A stretch of DNA of 11,154 nt, from positions 78,381-89,534 of the forward strand of contig NW_003144786.1 in assembly GCF_000003605.2 (NCBI RefSeq). The letters are read 5' to 3'. Below, piece by piece: positions 1-7,790 of this stretch. The position numbers and the translations under genes are program-made. The notes below the pieces were generated by a model. That model was not told the DNA's origin. It ran no database searches and saw nothing but the letters and a program-made list of their open reading frames with translations. Origin of the DNA: Saccoglossus kowalevskii. Its lineage: Eukaryota > Hemichordata > Enteropneusta > Harrimaniidae. Within the stretch, counting starts at the first letter, position 1. Each line of letters starts with the position of its first letter.

Positions 1-142
1 CGCAGCCGTGTGAATCAAATATTTATGGCTATAACTAAATTTTTAAGCCCAATAAATTATTCATACATGTCAAGCTCTGTTCGATTTTTTCAGGGCATGT
101 GGCCGTTTTTAGTCGAAAATATTTTTTGTGGGAACAATTTTA

Positions 143-156
143 CGTATACGTATACG
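143..156. repeat. 14-bp perfect palindrome CGTATACGTATACG
   Basis: The sequence equals its own reverse complement and is built of alternating TA/CG steps. No nearby gene gives it a role, and it may be chance. Confidence 0.4.
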
Positions 157-584
157 GTTTAGACCGAAGTCATTCAATGATCGTGACCTAATTTTAAAAA
201 TTGAATGTCAAATTTTACCAGACATGGACCGACGTGGATTCGGTATCGTTATTTTTGGAATTAATCATTAACATTTCCTCGTTTCTCTGCTCTGTCAAAA
301 TGAGTTACCTTTGTTTTTTTCACGTAACTGTCTCATTAAAATAAAATAACATATTACATTTAGAACAAGCACCCAAAACACGTAACAAGAGGTCCCAGTT
401 CAGTTGCTTTCACGATACAAGTGTCATACAACTATTAGATTTGAAGTGCCGTTCAGAATTTAATAATAGTTAATACTAGTTAGTTGTACGTTCACACTTT
501 ACTATCAAAACCACCATTTGACCACTCTGCGCCAGTGATCAGTGTTTGGGCGAGCGGTCGGTGTTTTCAATGAGCGAGCGAGCC

Positions 585-607
585 AAAAAAAAAAAAAAAA
601 AAAAAAA
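585..607. repeat. Poly-A run of 23
   Basis: An uninterrupted A tract follows GCGAGCGAGCC. It could be simple-sequence drift or the tail of an old retroposed copy. No element body is recognisable on its 5' side. Confidence 0.6.
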
Positions 608-1534
608 GACAAGACCGCATGGTCGGAAATTAAGCGTTAAGCGGTCGATGTAAAAGCGGAAGGTTGGGCGAAATGAGTACTGTATGACCATGTTTCTCCG
701 ACGAAGTCTCGACTGACAATAATGCTGACAATAGACGTTAGATAAACACGCATTGTTTGCAACTGGAAGCTTATCACCCGTTATATCAGAATCGTCAACA
801 ACAGAGTATACAGATAAGATGTTATCATTTAAACCCTTTCAAAGATAAGCAATATGCAAACGGCAGTTGTAGTCTTTTCTGCTAGCGTTTTAAAACACTG
901 ATTTGAGCGACGTTATTTCGCAATTTCGATCTTTTGTAAACCTGGGATGATGTATCAAGGTCTAAAATGAACGTTTTATCATTTTTTGAAAAATCAAGAA
1001 AAAAGTGAAAATTTCCCTTCTCGCTACCTTAACAGATGAACGTTTGACTTCACAAATTTCACATATTTTAATGATTAGCAATTGTAACTAGAACAAGATT
1101 TCGAGTGTCTACAATAACAATTCCTAAGGACTCCTAAACAATATTATCACAGAGAAAGTGTCTAGGCATGCTCTTCTTTCGATACTATCTTTTCTGTTGG
1201 TGTTCGCCGATGTCCGGTGGTCAAAAATGTCGACAGTTTCGGGCGCGAAACCCACGCACTGACAATAGTACCATTGCATAATGCAATCGTCACAAGCAAT
1301 CCTTGATTAAGTCTCATTACATTACAAATACAAAATTCTTCAATCAATGTTATATCTGACAATTTTCCATTAAAGTTCGCCAAGATCTCCAGAAACAACA
1401 GCATTCAAACTAGACGCCATTTTCAATATTGTACATGCGAAGTTCGACTATCGCTTCCGAACATGCTCCGAATATTACCGAATGTTCGAGATTAGCATAA
1501 CCCATTGTACGAAGGTGCTAAAAGCTAACAAGAA

Positions 1535-1556
1535 CAATGTTTGTGAACAAACATTG
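1535..1556. repeat. Inverted repeat, 10-bp arms around a 2-bp centre
   Basis: CAATGTTTGT and ACAAACATTG are perfect reverse complements separated by GA. It resembles a binding-site palindrome or small hairpin, with no function shown. Confidence 0.4.
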
Positions 1557-1802
1557 ACAAACGATCATGGGGTAAAGCTAAAACAATAGCGTCGTGGCTC
1601 CTTCCGTTAGTACCTTCCATGGTGCGACGACCACCGCCCTTTAAATTTTAAACGAAAGACTTCGATTCAGTTTAAGTTTATTATTATATTTATAACGAAC
1701 GTGGTTTTATGGAAAGAATTTTGACTTTTAGGTTTCTCTCGCTGAAGGGGTTTCGATGACAACTGTTTCCCACAAACGTCCCAAATCACACGCTTAACAT
1801 AC

Positions 1803-1920
1803 CACAAAGGACCGTCCAATGATAGAATCTTCGCCAACCAGCGATGCTACATTGTCACGCATAACAATTTTCACATTCCCATCATCATCGCTCTGAATAT
1901 TACCAAGGTCACCAACATGG
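1803..1920 (-). CDS. Gene A exon 8: HVGDLGN zinc-ligand exon, domain 2
   Basis: This 118-nt exon has acceptor TTTTTCAG and donor GTATGT. It encodes [14 protein letters not shown] and ends SIIGRSFV, the same 39 codons as in the other domains. If the donor is not used, the frame reads on only to V-C and TAA at 1794-1796. The expected next exon with VHAG and DDLGRGG was not found in 1-1802. Confidence 0.9.
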
Positions 1921-4900
1921 CTGAAAAAAAACAAATTTGTTATAGTGTTATCTCTAGAATTATCGGACGTCAGTGTCATTGAGTAAATTGTCCGTTTCTA
2001 TTGCACCTACCGCTCAGAGTCTTGTGGGGCACCGTGCCATTTACCGTACGGGTTATAATGACCCCCTGTATCGTCACATCCCGTATCACCGATGTATCCA
2101 TAGGAATGTACATGGAACGCATGAAGAGCTCGACTGTCAAAGCCTGACACATCAAGACTAATTTCAACGTCACCACCACTGGTCTGTTGAAAGAACCGAC
2201 CATATAAATAACATAAAGTGCTTATTAGTAGAAACCGTTGCGCGAGCACGCACACAATTATAGTTAATTAATGGATTAATTAAAATAGGGGTTGACGTAA
2301 TGTTGCATATATGTACACGCGATTGTGTAGCCGCTACATGATCAAGGCGGTGATACAATTTCTGAATCTTTCAAATAAAAACTGAATTATGGACAAGACA
2401 TACAAATATGGAAATACATTTTAATTAACACAAATACTAAGTATACTGTTATATTTACCAACTGCTTGACATGGATACTTCCTTCTATTGGTCTGTATAT
2501 CTCATCGTTTGAATTAAGGGAAGGATTGGGTCTCAAATAACAACCAGCATGAATATACTTTGGTATCATTCCAATGGTACAACAAGCTAAACGAGCACCT
2601 GCGTTACCAGTGGTACGACTAGCTTCTGTCCTCCACGACCTAAATCATCTGTACCAGCATGCACCTGAAACGACGTCAAATAACCGATCACATCAATGAG
2701 ACAAATTTGTTTGTAATAATGTCATCTTACGCGCGGGAATTGGATCTCAAGCGACGATAATAGCACATGTTAACAACGCAAAGGTTCATGGGTAGAAGGT
2801 TCATGGGTATAACGAAAATGTATATGGATGCAGGGACACAATCAGTCGTTGACGTCATCATACTGAAATATCGGTCTGATTTACACATAGGTACATCGTG
2901 TTTTATTGCACAACATGTGACAGTTTCTCGTCTAATCGGCATGGTGTTTCCGAAATAAAAAAAAATGGCTACGCATATTACAAAAAATACTAGTAACTCA
3001 GACTTGGTGCTTTGTGTCTCAGTCAAGTAGATCGGCATTTAAACGCAATGTCAAATATATCAAATTCGAAATCATAAACACTGATAGGCAATGCTATTAT
3101 TGTTGGACCACATGGTTAAGATTTCCAAGTTATATTTTATGTGAATATTCTTGAAATGTCATTGCATAATAACTATTGTCTGTGTAATTGTTGCCTTTTT
3201 AAGTCATGGAATGAAATGCTGAATACTTACGACAAACGATCGTCCGATGACAGAATTTTCTTCTATCAATGATACCACGCTGTCACGAATGACTGTTTTC
3301 ACATTACCATTCTCGTCACTCACAATGTTACCAAGGTCACCGACATGTCTGAAAATACATTAATTCTCACAAACTTTCTGTCACGAAACTCTGGAAACGT
3401 TATTATCGAATTCCAACGGATTTTACAAGCACAGAAAAAAAGGTCTGTCCAATCTTTTTGTTAGAATTGAATTGTTGACATTACATAACCTCAAGGCTAA
3501 CACACATAAGAGCTGTGGACCTATACAGAAGTGCACGTATAATTATGAAACATGATACTGTAAATGAAATAGATATTGTATAATATTTACAAAAAACTAC
3601 TTCCCCGATCTAAAATGAAAATCAATGAGTCTCTCTAATTGATCAGTTGTTTCTATAGTTGCAGTACGACAAGGTTCATTTGTGGTTCAAATTTGTTGAC
3701 ATTGGCAGTGGACGGACTAATTAGCTAACCCAAGATGAATGGCTGGTGTCAGAATGCCGAAAATGCAAAACGCATAGCATTGTTATAAATGCTCGTATGA
3801 GCCCATGCTAACCCCTTTTCACGCACAGATGTGCGTATAAGTTTTAAAAAATGGTGGTCGTCAGGCATGTGCGAGATTTGTGTTGATAAACTTATCTTCC
3901 CACAGTTCAATGCAACCCAGAATAAAGTATGGACGTGAGTTTTGATCTGTAAATGATGTGCACTGAATACAAACTATGACTCCGTAGAGTACTCAAATAC
4001 ATTCTAATCATCCAATGAATTATATAGTTAAAAATTGGCGTTGTCTGTTTTTGTACGCGCTTATCTGCGCAATAATCATCGGGGGTGGGGTCAAACACCG
4101 CGCATGCGTGGCGTGAGCGACGACAACAGCCCTTCAAAATACAACCAACAAGAATGCTTTATTGCCAGTATTGTAAGGATTATGGAAATAAGAATAGATA
4201 AAACATGGCGGCAGTAGTACTGGTTTATAAAGCGGTCAAGAGAATATCCCCTAAAGACAATTTTAATCGTTATTGCAAGAATTCTGAATGTGACGATACA
4301 ATATTCCCCGTGCAAATGAGAATACACTATGGAGCTTTTCATTCGTACTGACAGTTTGTTTTAGCAAATATGGGGGAAGTGTTAAAATGCGGCAAATATA
4401 GGAATTGTAGTGGACAGACATTTGTGCTTGAATACTTAAAAAAGAAAAAAGAAATACAAGGTATGTCATATATGTTTAAAGTCCGAACCTACGTACCGTT
4501 CATTGTCCGACGGACTCCCATGCACATTGCTAAACGGGTTATAATGACCCCCTGCAGCACTACACCCTTTGCCTCTATCATTATATCCATATGTATGAAT
4601 ATGAAATCCGTGATGTGAATTTGTGTTGAACCCAGACAAATCCAGAGTTATTTCCACTTCACCGCCGGTACTCTAAATACAAGTATAGTTGTGTTGAATA
4701 AAAAAAACGTATCGTCATTACGTCACTCCCCGTAAGAATCACGCCACTTAAGATGTGTTGATAACACACAGTGTGACGCATTATATATGTTCTTGCAGTT
4801 TGATACCTGTATCTGCCTGAAAGTCTAAGATTATTTTTTCAGTCCAAATTTGACCCATTCCGAGCAATTTTATTTCTCGTTTCCGGCGAAGAGATTAAAA

Positions 4901-5723
4901 GATCAATTGTGGAAAATTTAAATGTTTAATCCATTGTATAAGTAAATATATGACACACACCAGCAGTAAATAACAGTAGTGTGAGAGAGGTATACCTAAT
5001 ATCTTGAGTTGGAGAACATTGGGGTTACTATCGAAGAAGTCAAAATTATATGAATACATATGCCTACCTTTTGTTTGATTTCTATTATACCTTCAATGTT
5101 TTTTCGTAAAGCGACATTGATACCACTAGGATTGGGTCTTATATAACAACCACCGTATATATACCCTAAAGTACATGCATTTATTTTGAAAAAAGAAAAG
5201 AAATAATAAACTGTTTGTAAGTGTCCACAGTTTCTCTAATTAAACCAGATTATTACTAATTTATAATATTGACCAAATCTTTATTCTACCTGTAGCTTCA
5301 GCATTGGTTTGGGATGTTGTAGATCCGGTATATGTTATGGCAATAACCTCTCCAATTGCTGCAATGTCAAAAGTAATGCGTTACATAAACAAACACCGAC
5401 GCGTAGGTAGACATCATAACATGTGATCTAAGTTCATTATGTTAATACGATTAATATAGCAATGATTCCTGATCTTTGATTCTCTCCAGCATCTTAACCA
5501 CACTCATTCCTTATATAGCAATTCACTCTTGTAGCGTTCGAGATCTTTGTTCGAATGAAATTGTTATGCTGTCAAGTCAATGTCAGAAAACATGTGCAAG
5601 AAAAGATTGTGTTTAACTAATTTGACTTAGTGGTAGTAGAATGCAAATCAACAATCAATGTGGAAACCTACCAGAACCAGCAATGAGGAAGGCTACATAG
5701 AGAACCGCGACAATGTTCGCCAT
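1803..5723 (-). CDS. Gene A: secreted two-domain Cu/Zn superoxide dismutase, frameshifted, 3' end not found
   Basis: Eight exons on the minus strand join with matching phases at GT-AG sites: 5672-5723, 5290-5358, 5068-5165, 4497-4672, 3231-3348, 2459-2664, 2011-2183, 1803-1920. The product would convert superoxide to oxygen and hydrogen peroxide outside the cell. Residues 1-17 are a signal peptide, 18-41 a Ser/Thr-rich linker, and domain 1 starts at 42. Domain 1 ligands are Cu H97, H99, H116, H173 and Zn H116, H124, H133, D136. Domain 2 (exons 6 to 8) keeps FHVHSYG, GGHYNP, WHGAP and HVGDLGN. Exon 6 is one base shorter than its gene B twin, which shifts the frame after residue 183 and stops after 196. 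The exon carrying the last Cu histidine and catalytic arginine of domain 2 is not found. As read, gene A is a recent pseudogene, a truncated one-domain protein, or a gene with a sequencing error in exon 6. Confidence 0.85.
2011..2183 (-). CDS. Gene A exon 7: Cu-binding HxH and zinc loop, domain 2
   Basis: This 173-nt exon lies between acceptor CAACAG and donor GTAGGT, phase 0 in and phase 2 out. It encodes [38 protein letters not shown] and KWHGAP, keeping both Cu histidines, the disulphide Cys, the bridging His and the next Zn His. It is one codon shorter than the other copies, in the loop before GC. The frame is open and intact although it lies downstream of the exon 6 stop. Confidence 0.92.
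2459..2664 (-). CDS. Gene A exon 6: fused end of domain 1 and start of domain 2, with frameshift
   Basis: The acceptor is TTTCAG and the donor GTAAAT. The reading [12 protein letters not shown] supplies the last Cu histidine and the start of the electrostatic loop. The frame then slips: at 206 nt the exon is one base shorter than its gene B twin (207 nt = 69 codons). The normal continuation [12 protein letters not shown] and [12 protein letters not shown] through IHVKQL is present in another frame, whereas the in-frame reading meets TAG at 2587-2589. That stop falls before the catalytic Arg and disulphide Cys of domain 1. Confidence 0.9.
2621..2630 (-). other. One-base deletion (frameshift) in gene A exon 6
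   Basis: Minus strand here reads GGAGGACAGAAGCTAGTCG, where gene B has GGAGGAGACGAAGGTAGTCG, one base longer. Flanking sequence is nearly identical, so the shorter copy is the altered one. The result is 13 out-of-frame codons and a stop at 2587-2589. A read or assembly error cannot be excluded from a single sequence. Confidence 0.85.
2781..2810. repeat. 15-bp tandem duplication in gene A intron 5
   Basis: AAGGTTCATGGGTAG is followed directly by AAGGTTCATGGGTAT, 14 of 15 bases identical, inside the intron between exons 6 and 5. A small replication-slippage duplication with no coding role. Confidence 0.7.
3098..3143 (-). repeat. Intron 5 segment duplicated near relic exon C
   Basis: These 46 bases match 7745-7790 at 40 of 46 positions in the same orientation. 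In both places the segment lies on the acceptor side (5' on the minus strand) of a fused-type SOD exon, so it marks intron sequence shared by descent between gene A and relic C. Confidence 0.7.
3231..3348 (-). CDS. Gene A exon 5: HVGDLGN zinc-ligand exon, domain 1
   Basis: This 118-nt exon has acceptor TTTTCAG and donor GTAAGT, phase 2 in and phase 0 out. It opens with HVGDLGNI, giving the third Zn histidine and the Zn aspartate, and ends NSVIGRSFV, the strand leading into the final copper histidine at the start of exon 6. Its length equals the counterpart exons at 1803, 9182 and 10336. Confidence 0.93.
3349..4496 (-). other. Gene A intron 4, enlarged, no coding content recognised
   Basis: This 1148-nt intron separates the HxH exon from the HVGDLGN exon. 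The equivalent introns are 90 nt (gene A domain 2), 106 and 122 nt (gene B), so about 1 kb has probably been gained. I see no terminal repeats or transposase-like reading frame. It contains a 7-bp-arm inverted repeat at 3821-3836 and a GC-rich patch with GCGCATGCGT near 4100 resembling an NRF-1 type site. Confidence 0.6.
4497..4672 (-). CDS. Gene A exon 4: Cu-binding HxH and zinc loop, domain 1
   Basis: This 176-nt exon runs from acceptor TTTAG to donor GTACGT, phase 0 in and phase 2 out. It encodes [13 protein letters not shown], then [10 protein letters not shown] (two Cu histidines), [11 protein letters not shown] (disulphide Cys and bridging His) and VHGSP (Zn His). Cys-to-His distances match classical Cu/Zn SOD. 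The split Arg codon before HVGDLGN is completed by exon 5. Confidence 0.93.
5068..5165 (-). CDS. Gene A exon 3: N-terminal strands of SOD domain 1
   Basis: The acceptor is TTTAG and the donor GTAGGC, with phase 1 in and phase 0 out. It encodes [12 protein letters not shown], then [11 protein letters not shown]. This aligns with the first two beta strands of Cu/Zn SOD, and the Cys sits at the place of the first cysteine of the classical enzyme. The matching exons are 10940-11040 in gene B and the second halves of the fused exons. Confidence 0.85.
5290..5358 (-). CDS. Gene A exon 2: Ser/Thr-rich N-terminal linker
   Basis: This 69-nt exon is bounded by acceptor TTGCAG and donor GTAGAA, entering and leaving in phase 1. 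It encodes a spacer between signal peptide and SOD domain 1 that includes [16 protein letters not shown], so it could carry O-linked sugars (inference). No SOD motif is present. The corresponding exon of gene B would lie outside the window. Confidence 0.75.
5672..5723 (-). CDS. Gene A exon 1: start codon and signal peptide
   Basis: The exon encodes 17 residues plus one base, starting [17 protein letters not shown], a short hydrophobic stretch typical of a secretory signal, with likely cleavage around the small residues G-S-A. The start has a good animal context (AAAAATGGCG: A at -3, G at +4) and lies about 70 nt below a TATA box. The donor is GTAGGT. It ends in phase 1, matching exon 2. Confidence 0.85.
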
Positions 5724-5790
5724 TTTTGTATCAACGCAGAACAATGACAAGACTGATTTCTGAACACACGCCAGGTTTATCTCCCATCGG

Positions 5791-5800
5791 GTTATATAAA
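5791..5800 (-). promoter_or_regulatory. TATA box of gene A
   Basis: The minus strand reads TTTATATAAC about 70 nt before the ATG. Initiation 25 to 30 nt downstream would give a 5' leader of roughly 40 nt, which fits the position of exon 1. No other TATA-like sequence lies between this and the start codon. Confidence 0.6.
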
Positions 5801-6056
5801 TTACAAACTTTGACCCAGATTTGCGCCTATCAGAATCAGAATCATCAAAGACCCGACATTTATTCTTTCAAACTGACCTCACAATTAATCGAAATGTCAT
5901 GCAAAGTAACCCAATAAGTGACATCTATAAAACGATATCTCATCAAATAAATCTGCGTTGCATATTTGCACGACTGGGTCTATAAATGACGGTATCGTAC
6001 TCTTGAAGTTTTTATTTCGAATGTAATCTAAAGTGAAGCAATATTAACCTCATACC

Positions 6057-6094
6057 ACGACGTCAGGTCGATTCAGGATATATGACGACGTCAC
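6057..6094 (-). promoter_or_regulatory. Two direct copies of ACGACGTCA, possible bZIP (CREB/ATF-type) sites
   Basis: ACGACGTCA occurs at 6057-6065 and 6085-6093, 28 bp apart. On the minus strand each reads TGACGTC, most of the CREB/ATF consensus. They lie about 335 to 370 bp upstream of the gene A start. Regulation by a stress bZIP factor would suit an SOD gene, but that is inference from motif only. Confidence 0.3.
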
Positions 6095-6547
6095 AGATTG
6101 CTGGAACTATATATCCTCATCTAAATTGCGGTAGACTGAAAACGGTTTGTATTTACATTAGGATACAGTGAACATCGTTACTTCGAGTTCTTTCATTGAT
6201 TATGGTGTATACCAGGGCTTCCACAATACAAGGATGATATAACGTGCCACCTCCAGGGATTAATGAATATTTCAATAAATATTTCTAACCAGACATCAAT
6301 AAACAGGCAAGATGTCGAAATGAACATGTGACCCCCCAATTATACATATGAGGTAATCGAACGGGAATATGGCCCCATTTAATTTACATATTTTTTTAAT
6401 TATAGGCACCCAGAAAACACTTTTCAGTTGACGACATATTGCCTAGATATTGTAGTTTCCTAAATGAGGTCAATAACCGGGATACGAATATCATAGTGGG
6501 CGTTGGTAGCATTGTCGAAACAATCCGGATCGTAGGGGTGCAGAATT

Positions 6548-6570
6548 CAGTGCGCATGCCCAGTGCGCAT
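6548..6570. repeat. Direct repeat CAGTGCGCAT x2
   Basis: Two identical 10-mers lie 13 bp apart, with GCGCATGC in the first copy resembling an NRF-1 type core. It is about 830 bp upstream of gene A and could equally be part of a dispersed repeat. Confidence 0.35.
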
Positions 6571-6799
6571 ATAATCAACTATCAGGCTTTTGTTCGAATG
6601 ATTGTATTGGAGACCAGGATTTCACATGCACGGGTATGCAAAGCGCGAGTGAGCAAACCGAGTTGAAAGATGAATATCTACTTGTTCCAATAACACCATT
6701 CACACTTGCATCAGATGCAGTCAACGAGTACATTTTCAAAAATGTTTGGTATTTATGTTTGATCAACAGTAACTTAATTTATGAACATTATTAAGGCTT

Positions 6800-6864
6800 A
6801 ATTTAATTTGGAGGGGAAAGGTCAATCTGTTCGCAACTCCCCTCCCTCTCAACCAAATTAAATT
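6800..6864. repeat. Inverted repeat with 12-bp arms
   Basis: AATTTAATTTGG (6800-6811) and CCAAATTAAATT (6853-6864) are perfect reverse complements flanking a purine-rich then pyrimidine-rich 41-bp centre. It sits at the left edge of the C/T-rich repeat block. Confidence 0.5.
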
Positions 6865-7280
6865 GCCCTCCCACTGTTTTTTGCTCCAACTGCCCTCTCC
6901 CCGCTCAGTTTTTGTTCCCCGCTGTTTTCTCCCCACTGCCCTCTCCTCACTCAGTTTTTGTTCCCCGCTGCCTTCTCTCCACTCGGTTTTGCTCCCACTA
7001 CCCTTTCCCCACTCAGTTTTTGTTCCCCATGACCCTTTTCACCGGCAACACTCTTTATTAAGAGAGTTGTACCCAAGTTCAAATTTTGCACTTTTGAAAA
7101 ATACAATGTACAATCAGTGATTTTGCCCTTACCCGCTAAATCTAAAAATGGAACTTGCCTGCCCTCTGAATAAAAATCTTCTCCTACTGGAATTCCCCTC
7201 TGAGAAACCCTATTTTTAATTCCCTTCCACTGAAGATGTTTTATTTTGCCTGCCCGCTAAAAATCCCTTGCGAACACATT
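6824..7280. mobile_element. Possible small non-autonomous element with 13-bp terminal inverted repeats
   Basis: AATCTGTTCGCAA at 6824-6836 and TTGCGAACACATT at 7268-7280 are inverted copies, 12 of 13 matching. The interior is C/T-rich with repeated phrases (CCCGCTAAA, TGCCTGCCC) and no coding frame of substance. It abuts the region where homology between relic exon C and gene A introns ends. No clear target-site duplication is visible, so this may be only a repeat-rich spacer. Confidence 0.3.
6865..7040. repeat. C/T-rich imperfect tandem repeat
   Basis: The 17-mer CTCAGTTTTTGTTCCCC recurs unchanged at 6904, 6950 and 7012 (spacings 46 and 62 bp), embedded in variants of ACTGCCCTCTCCCC. It is strongly pyrimidine-biased on the plus strand. 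The plus-strand open frame across it is a by-product of the repeat. Confidence 0.75.
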
Positions 7281-7349
7281 TTCTCACGAACAGCTCCGTT
7301 GACTGCACCTGTTGCATCCATTGACAAACACGTATACTGTAATATTCAC

Positions 7350-7555
7350 CAATTGCTTGACATGGATACCTCCTTCTATTGGTCTGTATATCTCATCGTT
7401 TGAATTGAGGAGATGATTAGGTCTCAAATAACAACCAGCGTGAATATACTGTGACAATAACCCAACGACTACAGCAAGCGAAACGAACCCCGCGTTGCTA
7501 GTTATATGGCTTTTTTTCCACCGTGACGAACCAAGTCTCAAACACTATTATGCAC
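7350..7555 (-). pseudogene. Relic C: decayed copy of the fused SOD exon
   Basis: Aligned with the fused exons of genes A and B, the second half reads [12 protein letters not shown], then [15 protein letters not shown]. It differs from gene B at only 6 of 99 bases and keeps the donor GTGAATATT. The first half is heavily diverged: VH, a degraded DDLGRGG and NAG can be traced, but in-frame stops interrupt it and the acceptor AG has become TG. A CAG now sits directly before the Tyr codon that opens the preserved half. No partner exons of this copy are found beside it, so it is a duplication remnant, possibly partly usable as an exon. Confidence 0.8.
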
Positions 7556-7657
7556 CAGGAACGATGTGAAATTATTACTGTGGACTACATGAATAAATGG
7601 GATTCGGTGTTGGATTTCTAGTTTTAAAATTAGAAATACCGCAACAAGGAGTTTACG

Positions 7658-7668
7658 CCCCCCCCCCC
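7658..7668. repeat. Poly-C run of 11
   Basis: A homopolymer between relic exon C and its intron remnant. Such runs are prone to length error in sequencing. Confidence 0.8.
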
Positions 7669-7744
7669 ACGTTTTATTTCCTGCATCGATGTCACGCTTC
7701 GATGAGATGTGTGGTAATAAGCAACGCAATATGGTAAAAGCGTT

Positions 7745-7790
7745 TATTGTTCGGCCACTTGGTTATGATTTCCAAATTATATTTTATGCG
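7745..7790 (-). repeat. Intron remnant belonging to relic C
   Basis: It matches gene A intron 5 at 3098-3143 (40 of 46 bases), in the same orientation and same order relative to the exon. Spacing to the exon is 190 nt here against 434 nt in gene A, so deletions or insertions followed the duplication. Confidence 0.7.

Larger units (their letters stand above)
1..1793. other. No gene recognised; should hold or precede the missing last exon of gene A
   Basis: I searched both strands by eye for the final SOD exon (VHxG, DDLG, NAG, ACC-IG) and found no match. Short minus-strand ATG readings near 1619 and 1420 have reasonable start contexts but stop within about 31 and 16 codons with no convincing donor. 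Only a poly-A run and small palindromes stand out. Confidence 0.6.
5801..6799. other. Upstream region of gene A, no gene recognised
   Basis: About 1 kb of AT-rich sequence. Reading frames on either strand are short and lack splice-consistent or family-like features. Apart from the repeated bZIP-like motif and the CAGTGCGCAT repeat described separately, I see nothing defined here. Confidence 0.6.

Noticed and set aside
585-607. Poly-A run as the tail of a retrotransposon
   Set aside because: No reverse transcriptase, SINE-like box or target-site duplication is visible next to it.
1162-1404. Minus-strand 80-codon open frame as a possible gene after gene A
   Set aside because: No family resemblance, no SOD motif, and no supporting splice or promoter signals. 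It does not contain the missing last exon.
1370-1660. Two short minus-strand ATG readings with good start context (near 1420 and 1619) as first exons of another gene
   Set aside because: Both stop within 16 to 31 codons and no convincing donor site precedes the stop.
2727-3038. Minus-strand 103-codon open frame inside gene A intron 5
   Set aside because: It lies wholly in an intron defined by strong flanking SOD exons, and the sequence shows no known domain.
4035-4342. Overlapping open frames on both strands in gene A intron 4
   Set aside because: Opposite-strand mirror frames across the same GC-rich patch, with no domain or start context of note.
6863-7120. Plus-strand 85-codon open frame rich in Pro, Ser and Leu
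   Set aside because: It is the direct translation of the C/T-rich tandem repeat and has no independent sign of coding.
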